Shown here: positions 25,901 to 37,000 of the stretch, piece by piece
How the letters are laid out: every line of letters starts with the position of its first letter
Position numbering within the stretch: the stretch's first letter is position 1
Assembly (NCBI GenBank): GCA_023055355.1
Contig: JALJCS010000001.1
Coordinates: forward strand, 51,899,381 to 51,963,380
From: Agelaius tricolor
Taxonomy: Eukaryota; Chordata; Aves; Passeriformes; Icteridae
DNA: 64,000 nt
Direction: 5' to 3'
Made by a program: the position numbers and the translations under genes
The notes under the pieces: model-generated
What the model was told of the DNA's origin: nothing
Seen by the model: the letters and a program-made list of their open reading frames with translations, nothing else
The model's database searches: none

Positions 25901-26452
25901 GGTTGGCTTAAATGTCTCCAACCAGAACCATTCCCCCAGGTTTAATATTCAAATATTAATTTGTACTAAAATATTATGCTCTTTTCTTCTTTTATTTTAA
26001 ACTTCAACTCCTTCTCCCCATGGGAAAAGCAAAGGATGATACTAGTACAAGAATCTCATTTTACACTGCACCTGAACTGTCTCTCTGTTTTTATATTTTA
26101 TGGTCCTGCAGTTCTTTTTTCAGTCACACTGACTGCATTAAATTATGTAGAAACAGAGGCTTGTGACACCTCTGAACCAGCCTGCAAGAGAATAAAAAAA
26201 ATCTTTCTTTTGCTTTCAGCCTGACTGAAAATCAAATTCCAAAAATTATATACAAATAATATCGCCAGTCTAATAAATGGAATTAAGGAAAGGCAAGGGC
26301 AAACCCATCAGTTTTATTATCTACCAGTGCTGAAAGATTATCTCTAGAATTAGTATGTATTTACATTGCTAAATGGTCTTGGAAGGACATGATTACTGGG
26401 TGAAATTTGAGTTTGTTAATATTTCTAAGCAATAGCAGAAGATGCTCTCTCT
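22991..26452. other. Non-coding AT-rich stretch, no gene seen
   Basis: No gene, RNA or recognisable repeat was found. The part from about 24280 to 25120 is especially AT-rich with many ATAAA/TTTAT strings. Open frames are under 85 codons on both strands and carry no domain motif. Confidence 0.55.
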
Positions 26453-26672
26453 GCCTAAGGCATAGGGCTGAAGCAAGAAACATTGAGTTCCCAGTCACAG
26501 ACTTGCAGGGTGACCTTGACAAGTCACAGAACATATCTGTGCCTCAGCGTGAGATGTGGGATATTAAAACATTTCCTAGCTCGCAGAAGTGTTGGTAAGG
26601 CTCAATTAATCACAGTCTTTCAATATCTCACACAAAAGGGTCTAGATAAGAACAAAGTATTACTGTTACTAA
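26453..26672 (+). mobile_element. MIR-type SINE (MIR1_Amn-like)
   Basis: An old tRNA-derived SINE is recognisable over most of its expected length. The core reads AGGGTGACCTTGACAAGTCA, then ATCTGTGCCTCAG, matching the MIR/CORE-SINE core (family form: GTGACCTTGGGCAAGTCAC followed by TCTGTGCCTCAG). The head (GGGCTGAAGCAAGAAACATTG, then GTTCCCAGTCACAGACTTGC) fits the tRNA-related part. The tail (GTAAGGCTCAATTAAT, then AACAAAGTATTACTG) fits the 3' end of the amniote-wide version. It is not functional and is mutated throughout. This class is shared across amniotes, so it marks old sequence rather than a recent insertion. Confidence 0.75.
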
Positions 26673-27496
26673 AGCAGACCTCTCCTGAGCACTTAATTTT
26701 TCATTTTATATAAACTTTTTTAGCTTATATGCACTGTCAGCATACAGAGCCATAGATCCTTCAGATCTAGTTTGTGTGGAGCTTGTCAAGATACAGCTGT
26801 TTTTAGTGCTATATCCCTATTAGGATATGACACAATACATCATAACAGCTCCATCAGAGCCATTAGGGTGTAAGCTGTCAATGTGTAATAAGATTACTAT
26901 GCATTACATCTCTGGTGGTGCTCGGATAATTCTGAACTAGGTATGCTATCTCAGAGCCTTTGAATATTGATGTTGCACTGTTAATGAATGCAATAGTATT
27001 ATTTTTGATGTGGAATTAGAATATATTCTCCAGTATGTGTGAAGAGCATTTTTTTTAACAATAAATAACTTTAACTTTTCCAGAAATCCCCAAAGATGTT
27101 CTCCTCAGCTTCCTCATGTACTAAAGACCTGCAAGTGTTTCTATTTACAAATGCAGGTTTTTCTTGTTTAAGGGAAGGACAAAACTCTCCAAATAACTGC
27201 CAAAAATATTAAATAGATATAATCCAATACGTGGCCTTGGATTCCCTAGACTAAGAGAAGTTTGCCTTCGGAATACCTACTGAGATAGGAACAACTTCCA
27301 CTGTGTTCTTTGTTTCTATGAAAAGTGCAATTTTCATACAGAAGAAAAAGAGAAAACTTATGCTGCTTTACCCACAACTTTAGTCAGGGTATAATTTAAA
27401 TAAGAAAAAAGAAACATTCAAGTAATTTGAAGTGCATTCAGAACCTTCTGCTGGTTGTCTAACAACAATCTAAGATAGGTACCATCAGTGAAAATC
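26673..27496. other. Non-coding stretch; weak conserved-element candidate
   Basis: No gene was found. The part from about 26735 to 27010 is free of simple repeats and dense in short transcription-factor-like strings (GCTGTCAA of TALE type, AATAAGATTA, GGATAATTC). It is a weak enhancer candidate by texture only. Confidence 0.4.
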
Positions 27497-27802
27497 AAAG
27501 AATCATAGAATGACCTGGATTGGAAGGGACTATAAAGATTATCTACTTTCAATTCCCCTGCCATGGACAGGGATACCTTTCACTAGAACAGTTTGCTCAG
27601 AGATCCATCCAACCTGTCCTTAAACATTTTCAGGGATGAGGCATCCACTACTTCCCTGGGCAACCTGTTCCACTGCCTCATCACCCTCACAGTAAAGAAT
27701 TTCTGCCTTATACCTATTCTAAACCTACTCTCTTCCAGTTCAAAACCATCCCACTTTGTCTGTCACTACATGCTCTAATCAGAAGAATCTTTTTGATTCA
27801 GT
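27497..27802 (-). mobile_element. CR1 LINE, truncated 3' end copy
   Basis: This is a 5'-truncated chicken-repeat-1 retrotransposon on the minus strand. On plus the block starts with AGAATCATAGAAT (27499-27511), the complement of the ATTCTATG-type tail that ends CR1 elements. It then follows the reverse complement of the CR1 3' end: GATTGGAAGGGACTATAAAG, CTGCCATGGACAGGGA, GGGCAACCTGTTCCACTGCC, and TCACAGTAAAGAATTTCTGC. The similarity fades near 27800, which would be the 5' truncation point. The copy is moderately diverged and non-coding. An antisense open frame at 27593-27778 plus is a by-product of this repeat. Confidence 0.95.
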
Positions 27803-30800
27803 GAAAGATGCTGTATTAAGTTTCTGCTTCCCTGTCTGCACAACACCTAAGCATCAACCAATCAGTGGGGAACTTACTGTTCTCATACTTTTGTGAAGGA
27901 ACATTCTTTGGGAGAACTGGAGTGCTGACTTGCCTGGGTCACAGTAAAGTCTGTAGCAGAACAGGGAGAAAAAGTGAGTTTTGCTGGTATTTTAAAATGA
28001 TCACCAGAAATCTATTCTATGTACGAAACTCTTGTTCACAGTATCTCATTATTCCTGAAATCATTCCTTTATCAAAATGAGCAAGGTGACAAAACTTCAG
28101 TAACAGATATGTGCCTGTATAGCTCTCCTGAGAACTTGTACATGCACACATGTGAGCCTGTACAGGAGGAGGTTGTGGTATGCCTTGAGTAAAGAGAGAT
28201 GTGAAGGCTAAATACAAACTCCAAGTGCTTACAATATTTTCAAGTCTTGCCAGAGAAGACTGAGCTGAGTTGCTGCAAAGGAGGTTTAGCCTAGCACTTG
28301 GCCAGCAAGAGGGTTAGTAAGTCTTCAGGAGGTCTGAAGTCTCTCCTAAAAGAGGGACTTACAGCCTCTCACAACCAGTTGTCTTGTGAAAGTGTGAGCT
28401 GTTTGATTTTTCTGAGTCTCTGGGGGAACACAGGCAGGCAGACCTTGAGTCAGAAAAGCTTAATAAATTTTCTAGAAGTATATATTCCAAAAAGTTCAGA
28501 CTGAGTAAGAAGAGAAAGCAATACAGTCATTTTTCATAATGATAAAAAGTCTTGTTCAAAGTCTTTCTCATTAAAAATTAAATAACTTTTGGTGCAGGAA
28601 TAGAAGGTAAATAGGAAATGCATTCAGAGACCTGACACTTATGCTGAATAACAACCAGGAAAACATGCTGTGGTCCTTGAAGGAGACATAGAGCACAACT
28701 AAACGAGGAAAAATACAGAAAAAAGAAGCTAAAATTAAAAAAAAAGCAAGTGAAGTGAGGAGAAATGTCAATGATCTGACAAGTAGCATGAGTACAGACT
28801 TTTGCTGTTATTAGGGCAAACAGGAAGATGTAAGAAATTCAAATACTTTGTGGGTACAGGCTGACATGGGGAAACAATGTGCTGAAGGAAAGACTTGCTT
28901 ACAGACAGAAAGAATTTGCACATTTGAAATAGTAGCTAGCGAAATGATATGGAAATAACCACAATGTTCTATGTGTCTTTTGCTAGAGTAGTCCACACAG
29001 GAGAGATTGAGAAAAGTCAAAGACATTAATTGAATCTTCTGCTCTAGGAAGAAATCCCCTCTTATGAATAAAGGAGCTTCCAGTATGAAAAGACACATGA
29101 AATGCTGGTAATGATCTAGAACAGTAGTGAAGGGCAAAACTCTAAGAACAAATCTATCTCAAGTGTGAGCATATTATTTCCCTCATGTGTACATCCCAAG
29201 AACAGGCTGTGGGGTTTTTGAAAGAGATCTCCAGCTTTTCATGGTAAAATGTTCAAAACTCAAAAGACTTGTGAAAATGTTAAAATAGACATTAAAGGAT
29301 GCTGTTTGTAACTGCAGTGTCAAGGACAAAATAAACGTGGACAAAAATTTTTAAAACATTAGTTAGTTCAAAAACCCTTCCAAACTGAGCAAGAACACCA
29401 AAGAACATATGCCTTCAAAAGAAACATTTGCTGAGACAGCAGGAATCAAATTCTTCCAGAAATTAAATGCTTCCTTGCCCTCGCTACAGGTTAATTTCAT
29501 TTTTTCTGTCCTTTTTTTTCTTGGAAGGCTATTTTTGAACCACAGTCCACAGATGGTTAAAAACCTTCTTCTGATTTCCAGACTAAATTTATTCATAATA
29601 AGTTTATATTCATTTGTCCTTGTGCCAGCACTGTCCTTTAGTTTTAATAGTACATCTATATTGTGTAGCTATTTGTAGATTAAATTATTAATATTACAAA
29701 AGATAGTATCAATTTTTAAGAGACATCACTAGATGAGATTATGAAGATAAAATTCACTGTTTCAACAGCTGTTTGATCATAAAGTTATAGCCTAAAAAGA
29801 TTATAAATACAATAAGAAGTGTTTTCACATCACTTTGAGGGAAACAGATATGTATCTTTTTATTACTTTTTTATGATCTTCAGTAATAAAATACAGTTAA
29901 AATAAATTCCACTAAAACAGGTTTTGAGGAAAAAGCAGGCTAGGTTGAGTTGCTATTTGTTTGTTAAATGCAGAAGTCTGTTCTTCAGCCTTGGTACAAG
30001 TGATAGGATGGGTTCTCCTTTGGACTACACTAATTATTTGGTTAACATTGGTAGCAATATGACAATTAATCTGCCACTGCATAGCAACAAGATAATTTTG
30101 AAGTAGATTTGGAGAAATGGATTGTTTGAGGGAGGGAAATTGAAATTGTTAGGATGAAGGAATAGTATCCTATGGAAACATAGAGACTATATTGCAAGGT
30201 TTTAAAAGCCCTTTTGAGCAGTGAAGGTGCCTGTGAGTATTAACAGTTCTTGATATATTAGTATATGAATAACAGACATGAATTGTTTCTAGATTTTTTC
30301 CCTTTCCGGTGAGAAGGAGGAATGCTGAGTAGCTGCTGTCTGTCAGACCCTCTAGGATACATTACAGGGATTCCCCTGCAGTGCTTTCCCTTCTGTGAAG
30401 GACAGACTGAAGATGTATGGAGAAGAATATCAGAAATCACATTTCTTGGCTGAATGGAATTTCAAATTTACCTTCCTAATCTTGGTTTTAGTTACCTGCA
30501 GCCCATCCAACAATGCCTACGCACAACTGGACACCTCATTCCCTACGCTGTATATCCTTAAGCACTGGTCTGTATAAACTCTGTCAACACTGAGCTGGTG
30601 TCTCCTTTCCTTCTATCTCTTTGTTTTTCCTCCTGTGTTTTTGGGTATTACAGGGCCTTCTTTATTAGCCTTTTCCACCTGAGCAACACATGACTCCTGA
30701 CCTGAAGCAATGCAAGTGAGGAGGCTGGCTCACTATTTGCACTGCCTTTCTACATGATGCCTCTGCCTTTCCTTGGCAGACACGAGGTACCAGAGATGTC

Positions 30801-31935
30801 TCAGAGATGAGGACAGTGTGTCTCACCCTGTAGCTCAGGGGGACAAGTAGGGTGAATATGAGAATAGCAGTTTGTGCCCACAACAGCGAGTGTCCCACTG
30901 TGAGAGGAAAATGGTATTGCTGCTTGTATTTCAGATGATCATAAAAATAAAAAGGATATAGTAGCCCAAAGGATAAACTGAATTCAAAGGTACTTGTAGC
31001 TGCTCTGAAGCTTGTACTACGAAAAAAAAATCAGAAGCAAGAGATTCATTGAAGTCCTGGATTTCATGCACTTGTGTTTGGCATTGTTATTTTAATCTTC
31101 TGACCTCATTTTGTGTTTCTGTACTGTTTGTCTTCTCTGGCAATGTTTAACTTACTAGGTTAAAATTAGTCTTGTGTTATGGAGCTACTGTGCTAGGCCA
31201 CTGGGATTTTTCCTTCTAAAGTTCCCCTGATCTTTATCAACAATTGCTCAACATCTGCATAACTCTGTCTTTCCTGTGTCTAAACAATTACACCTGGGAG
31301 GCTCATGGTGGTGGCAATTGGCACCTTTGATGAATGTGACAAAAGTATCTATGGACAAGAAAGAAACCCCCACCTCATGCACAGTAAATCTGTACCTGCT
31401 TACCCTTCATTCACCACCTTCACCTCCGCCAGGGTCCTCCCCACATTTCTGCATTCTGAACTGGGCACAGATTAAGGAAGTTTCCTAGGAAAACTGTTGG
31501 AACAGTTCTGCATTTCAGTCTAAATAAACTCTACTTGCTGGTAGAGTACCTGCTAGTGCTTTGAAGATCCTTTCTCCTGAAAGCAAATGACAAATTAATT
31601 CCATCCAATGATAATTTATGTATAAAACAAGTTTGGAAATTAACACAAAAGTAATCTTTATCTTCTGTGAGAACATATGCTGAGAAATATGTGATGGCAT
31701 CCTATTTATGCAGTAATTAAACGTGATCTTCTTTATCTTCTTCAGCCTCTGGGAATAAGCTACTTCTACAGTGATTCTTTGGGTTTATGGCAAGTTTAGC
31801 TAGTCCTGGAGACCTCTTGATAAATTGGCCATTTATATCTATTATCATTCCCTTAACATCAGTACTGGTATTAAGATATTATTATTTAGGTGGAAAAACC
31901 CGCTAAGAATAAGAATTCTGATTATTTTGTGATAA
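27803..31935. other. Non-coding stretch, no gene seen
   Basis: No gene or named repeat was identified. From about 28500 to 28900 the plus strand is unusually A-rich with few T runs, a strand bias that could reflect an old retroposed sequence, but I recognise no family in it. The longest frames (108 codons, 28811-29137 minus; 89 codons, 29409-29678 plus) show no motif. Confidence 0.5.
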
Positions 31936-31964
31936 ATCAGAGGTCCAGATCAGAGGTCCAGATC
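31936..31964 (+). repeat. 13 bp tandem duplication
   Basis: The unit ATCAGAGGTCCAG occurs twice head to tail (31936-31948 and 31949-31961), followed by ATC. The copies are identical, suggesting a recent slippage or duplication event. Confidence 0.9.
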
Positions 31965-32963
31965 TTTAATAAGAATTATGAATGTTAATGTTCAAATGCT
32001 AACTCTTCTAAAAAAAAAGACATTTTTTTCAGAAAATAACATAGAGATGAAGTTTTGTCCATATGTGTGAAAGTATTGGAATTTTTTTGATTCTATTATG
32101 TATTTATGCAGAGGATTTTGAGTTTAATTTAATTGATTTCTGGATAATGAAGAACAGTGCAAATAAAAGCCACATGTATCTAGTTAATATGAATAGCAGA
32201 TTATTTTAATTTTTTTAGCTGTCTATCTTTGTTTATGAGTAAAGAAATACATTTAATCATTAAATAGAGATTATATGAGATGCAATTAGCATTTTATATA
32301 TTATGTACTATTCACCTTTCATAGCACAATCAGATCATTTTGTGGATGTACACAGCCACTAGAACAGCTGAAGAAATCTAACTGATGCTTGAAACTACAT
32401 AATGTTCTGAAACAGGAAGAAATATTCAGATTTTATAGGTCAATCTTCCTAGAAAATACTCAAATGGCCTAAAAGCATACATTTCTACTTTTTAATCAAT
32501 AAGAAGAGATTCTGATCTTATGCCTCCTGTTCTAATAATCAGGTTTTGTTACAAACATTTTTTATTCCTGCCACCGTTTTGGACTGATCTGGAAATGTAC
32601 TGCTCTTGGGCTGAATGCTTAATCAAACAGTGATGCCACTAGAGCCAGTGGGTATGCTGGAACAAAATTATTTTTGTCAAGAGTTCATGTTCACAGGACT
32701 GCCTCCTGAATGCTCAGAAGCAAAGCAAAGATATTAAATATAATCATTATAGTGGACACTTTCAAGTGCCCATGAGACCTTCCTTTAGATATGTATGATT
32801 TCAGAAGGCAACCTTGGATATCTGGAGATCTTCATCACCTTGTATTTTCTTTGCCTTAGCTCATACCTTGAGGACTCAGTTCTTAGGCGGATCAGTCCCT
32901 TAGAAACTTAAATTTTCAATTCAGTCCTTGCCCAGAATTGCCTCGTAGGTTTGTTCACCAGTG
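31965..32963. other. Non-coding stretch, nothing identified
   Basis: This is AT-rich unique-looking sequence. I see no gene, transposon or RNA here and no open frame of 60 codons or more. Confidence 0.55.
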
Positions 32964-33009
32964 CCATTAAAATGCATACAGCTAAACACCATTAAAATGC
33001 ATACAGCTA
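32964..33009 (+). repeat. 25 bp period tandem duplication
   Basis: The 21-base string that begins CCATTAAAATGCATACAGCT occurs at 32964-32984 and again, unchanged, at 32989-33009, separated by AACA. Identity of the copies points to a young local duplication. Each copy includes a TAAAATGCATA string. Confidence 0.9.
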
Positions 33010-33770
33010 GATGGGAGCTATCTAAATTGTGAGAGAGGTGGAGCTACCTGGTTATTTTTCAGTGCTGAGCACGGGAATGTTAATCTGCAGTGTAAATGAG
33101 TGTTCTGGTTTAGGGCTGAGATCTGCAGACAGGCTCTGTCTATTCAATTCTTGAGTACAGGGCAACCCTGCCCCAGAACTCCTGCATTAAAGGCAAACAT
33201 AACAAGTACATTTTTAGGTAAAAATGAGTACATATTAAGATCTCTAGAATGCTTACTAACTTCAAGTTTCATGAGAGACTGCAATCAGGAGAGACTTGAG
33301 TAAATCAGGAAAGCTGATGACGAAACAAGCGGAGTGGAATGCACAGTCACCTGACTCTCACTAATGGAGTCTCCAGGCCAAGATCAAAGAAAGATGCTGA
33401 GAAAAGGTGATTATTTTTCCTTTCTCTTCTGAAAAACAGCTCATTATTACAGCCACACACCTAATTTCGACCATCCAAAGCAGAGAAAATCCTAAGGTCA
33501 ATAGATTCCCTTCATGGATGTTGAGTAAATTGAAGTGGTAGAAATTTCAACTTGATTTACTAGAGTTGTCATGCTTTTTTAAAGTTAAGAGTTATACAAC
33601 TGGGATCTATCACTTGAAGTGCTATTGGCAGGAAATCTAAAATTATGGGCACATATTACATAGCAGCAATGAAGATTAAAAATGAAAACCTGTCTTTTAA
33701 GAAGACAGCAGGAATATGAGGTTCTGAGTCTCATAGCAATAATGTTTTATGGAGCTACAGTAGATCTTCC
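33010..33770. other. Non-coding stretch, nothing firm
   Basis: No gene was found. A TGTTCTGGTTTAGGG string at about 33101 resembles the first bases of some avian endogenous-retrovirus LTRs, but the following sequence does not continue in a way I recognise and no matching LTR end was found, so no element is called. Confidence 0.45.
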
Positions 33771-34059
33771 AGAAAGACATTGTGGTGCCATAACACATCC
33801 AGAGAAGGACAATGAAGCTGGTGTAGTGTCTGGAGCACAAGTCCTATGAGGAGCAGCTGAGGGAGCCAGGGGTGTTTAGCCTGGAGAAAAGGAGGCTCAG
33901 GGGAAACCTTATCACTCTTTACAACTGCCTGACAGTGTAGCCTGGTGGGGTGGCCGAGCTCTTCTCCCAAGTAACAAGCAATAGGACAAGAAGAAGGAAC
34001 CTCAAGTTGCACCAGGGGAGGTTTAGACTGGACATTAGAAAAAATGTCTTCACTGAAAT
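33771..34059 (+). mobile_element. CR1 LINE fragment lacking its 3' end
   Basis: This is the C-terminal coding/3' portion of a CR1 retrotransposon on the plus strand. Landmarks include AGAGAAGGACAATGAAGCTG, CTGGAGCACAAGTCCTATGA, AGCCTGGAGAAAAGGAGGCT, TCTTCTCCCAAGTAACAAG, and GGGGAGGTTTAGACTGGACA. Similarity stops abruptly after CTTCACTGA near 34057, before the final few hundred bases and tail that CR1 copies usually keep. A later deletion or rearrangement therefore probably removed the 3' end. The minus-strand open frame at 33755-34012 is an antisense shadow of this repeat. Confidence 0.95.
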
Positions 34060-37000
34060 GTCATTCTTCTGAAATTTTTGTTGAAAGATTTTTTCCATGT
34101 GTTTCATTACTTACCTGTTATAGCTACTGTACTTTTTCAAATGTTGTGTGCTCAAAGGCATGAGTATCTCTTAGTCATATTAGGCTATGAAATGTACTGG
34201 AACATAGCCACTTCGAGTAAGGACCACATTTTAGTATTTCTATAAACAGAAATGTAAAGGACTGCAACTGACTTAGGTATTCCCTTGGATATGCTCTCTT
34301 GTGATCCATTGGCAGTGCAGTGATGCTGCCAGGAAGAGTGTAAGTTAGGTTCTCTTGAATCAAAGTCCATACCAAAGGTTTATGTATCACCTGTGTCCTA
34401 CAAATATTACCCTTGTGATCAAGTTGTGACAGGATCTAAGTTTAAGAACTCTACTTATTAAATATTAAACCCTGTTGAGGGGGATGGGATAGGTGAGACA
34501 GGAAATGGAGACACACTGCAACATCTACTAATGAAACTTTTGTTCTCCCATCACTAAATTTTAAAGAAATAGCCATGAACTGGAATTTATATATCTACCT
34601 ATTTATTTATTTATTATATGGAAAAGCATTTTAGGGTCTTTTAAATATTCTTTCAGTTTGGAGGAAATTTGAAGTACTACATTGAAACATAAAGAATTAC
34701 CTGTAAACTTATGAAATTAAAGCTAAGCAGAAGCACTTGAGTCTGATATTACTATTATCCAAGCAGGATAGTATGTAAAATGTAGATGCTATTAGAAGTT
34801 GAACCTCAAAAGAAGTTTTAATATTCATTCAAGTCCAGCTACTTGTGGCAGCAATTAAGTTGCTATATTTTTTGATCACTTATTACATATTACTGACCTC
34901 TGTCTTATTTCCCAGTGGCATAATGTCAAAATATGCTGCTAGAATAAATGCAAAATATGTGTATAAGAAGTGTTCTCTAATATTTTCAAGACTTCCATAA
35001 ACTTAATGGGGTGAAAATGGTCCTTGGGGGACATTTCTAGAGGAGGCTCTGCTCTTTCTACCATGATATGTCCACATTGAATCCAGCCAGGTTAGGCCAA
35101 GATCTGATAAAAGAAGCAAGCACTTGATTTCTGATTGTAAATAGGTTGCCTGTTTGAAACCCCAGACAATATGAACCTCTCCACTTCCAGAGAAAGAAGA
35201 GATGAGGCTGTCCAGAGAAGAAACTGAAGCAAACTTTTTGCTTTTCTAAAACCAAGATGGACGTTTAGAGTATTCCCATTGCTACAGTGCAGTGGTTCTG
35301 TAGAGATTTAGTAGATAGGGCACACAGGAAAGCAGTGACAAATACTGGAGTTTTATCAAAACATTTATCCTTGAGAATTTTTTTAATGTTTAATTAAAGA
35401 CACATTAAAAAGCTTGATATGTTAATAAAACATCAGCATTTTGCACTGGAGTACATTAGGTGTCTTAAACTGCCAAACAAACAGTGAATGTATTCTGCAT
35501 GGCAACTGCTTGACATGTTGGTTGTTTAATCATTAAGAGCTAGACAAATACTCTAAAATTTCTGTGCATTTTTGATTGAGTTCTATATCCATTTCCTATT
35601 CCTTTTGCACCTGCTTTCAACAAAGGCTTGAGCAAACAGGCTTTATTTGCACCATTCTACACAATAGGTGACATTTATTACCGTTCAGAGGAAACAGAGA
35701 AGCAATACACCTGGGTGCAAAACTGATTCAAAAGTAGTATTTGTTTTATTAGGGATTTACTCTAATCTAACTGGCTTAACGCTGCCTATTGCAGTGCAGG
35801 TTTGATGTCTCAAAAGAGCAGCTTCAGAGACGCCCGTCACTCAGAGAGGTGGACAACGGTGGCACCCAGCTGTCCCACTGAGAATGGGTGACTTCTACAG
35901 ACTGGGAGATAGCAATGCCATGCATTGACTGTAAAAATTTGCAGTCCGAGAGAATGAAGATGTGTGTAACAAAATATGGTGACTGAGACTGATCTATCAG
36001 TCTTCTGTGGTTCCCCCCTGCCCTTTCTCAAGTTCAAAAGTCTTCCATGCAAAGACTTTCCAACAGAGTGAAAGGAAAAAGTAACTTCAGCTCAGTTTTC
36101 AGGAAAGGTATTCAATAGAAAAGTAATACTGGTGGCTATGAATTCCTGAAAAGCTATGTGATTAAAGAGGATAAGAATTAAAGTGTTCTAAAATTTCTTA
36201 ATCTTCTTTATCTATTGAAATTCCCCAAGAGGTTCAAAACCTATTAGAAACCACAATCAGAGATCAGAACAATGCATCGAATAATCTGAACTCTTACAGT
36301 TTAATTTATGAAGCTCAGTATTCTATTGTGCTGGACAAACCTCTGACAGAGGCTGTTTGCAATCCTTCTAAAGGAATAAAGCAAATAAATTCAGGAAAAT
36401 CTAGATTTACTCTTGCACATTCTGCAAGCAGAAAAGAGCTAGGCTGCATGAATACATTGCTAATTGTGAATTATTCATCTCACTCTAGCAATCAGTAACA
36501 TCCACATTAAACATTAAAGACCTAGATTCACAAGGAGAATGTAGGCACATAAATACCTCTTCAGGCAGCCAGGGCTGACATTTAAATGCTAGTGGTATTC
36601 AACACCCCCGCATCACCCCTCCCACCTTTTCATAGGTGCTTAAAACTGCATACATACTCAAATTTCTGTTGAAAGGCATCAGAATAGCTTCCAAAAATTT
36701 AGCAGCTAGGAATTAGTAGGTACCCATTTTATTGTTTTCCCATGTCAAAGTTCACAAAATAATTCTCTTTCTTATCATGGTTTTGGTATCTGATTTTTCA
36801 TCTTGCAAAAGATACACTCAGAGTCTGTTTCACTAAAATATTACAGCTCTAGCTTAAAGCCCAAAAGCTTAGTTTCTGTACTTTTACCTGTGTGCTAACA
36901 GAAGGTGCCGAGTAATTTCCCAATGACAGTGGTCTAATAAATATTTCGATCTTACTCAGACACAGGCACACACACAAATTGAGCATCAAGAATCGAAATG

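Noticed and set aside
27593..27778. 61-codon open frame on plus
   Set aside because: It lies entirely inside the CR1 copy and reads it antisense.
33101..33320. TGTTCTGGTTTAGGG string like the start of some avian retroviral LTRs
   Set aside because: The similarity covers only the first bases; no polyadenylation region, matching LTR end, second LTR or internal retroviral sequence was found.
33755..34012. 85-codon open frame on minus
   Set aside because: It lies antisense across the plus-strand CR1 fragment and represents no gene.
36604..36626. C-run cluster considered as a minus-strand G-quadruplex
   Set aside because: Only three runs reach three or more C; the fourth is too short.
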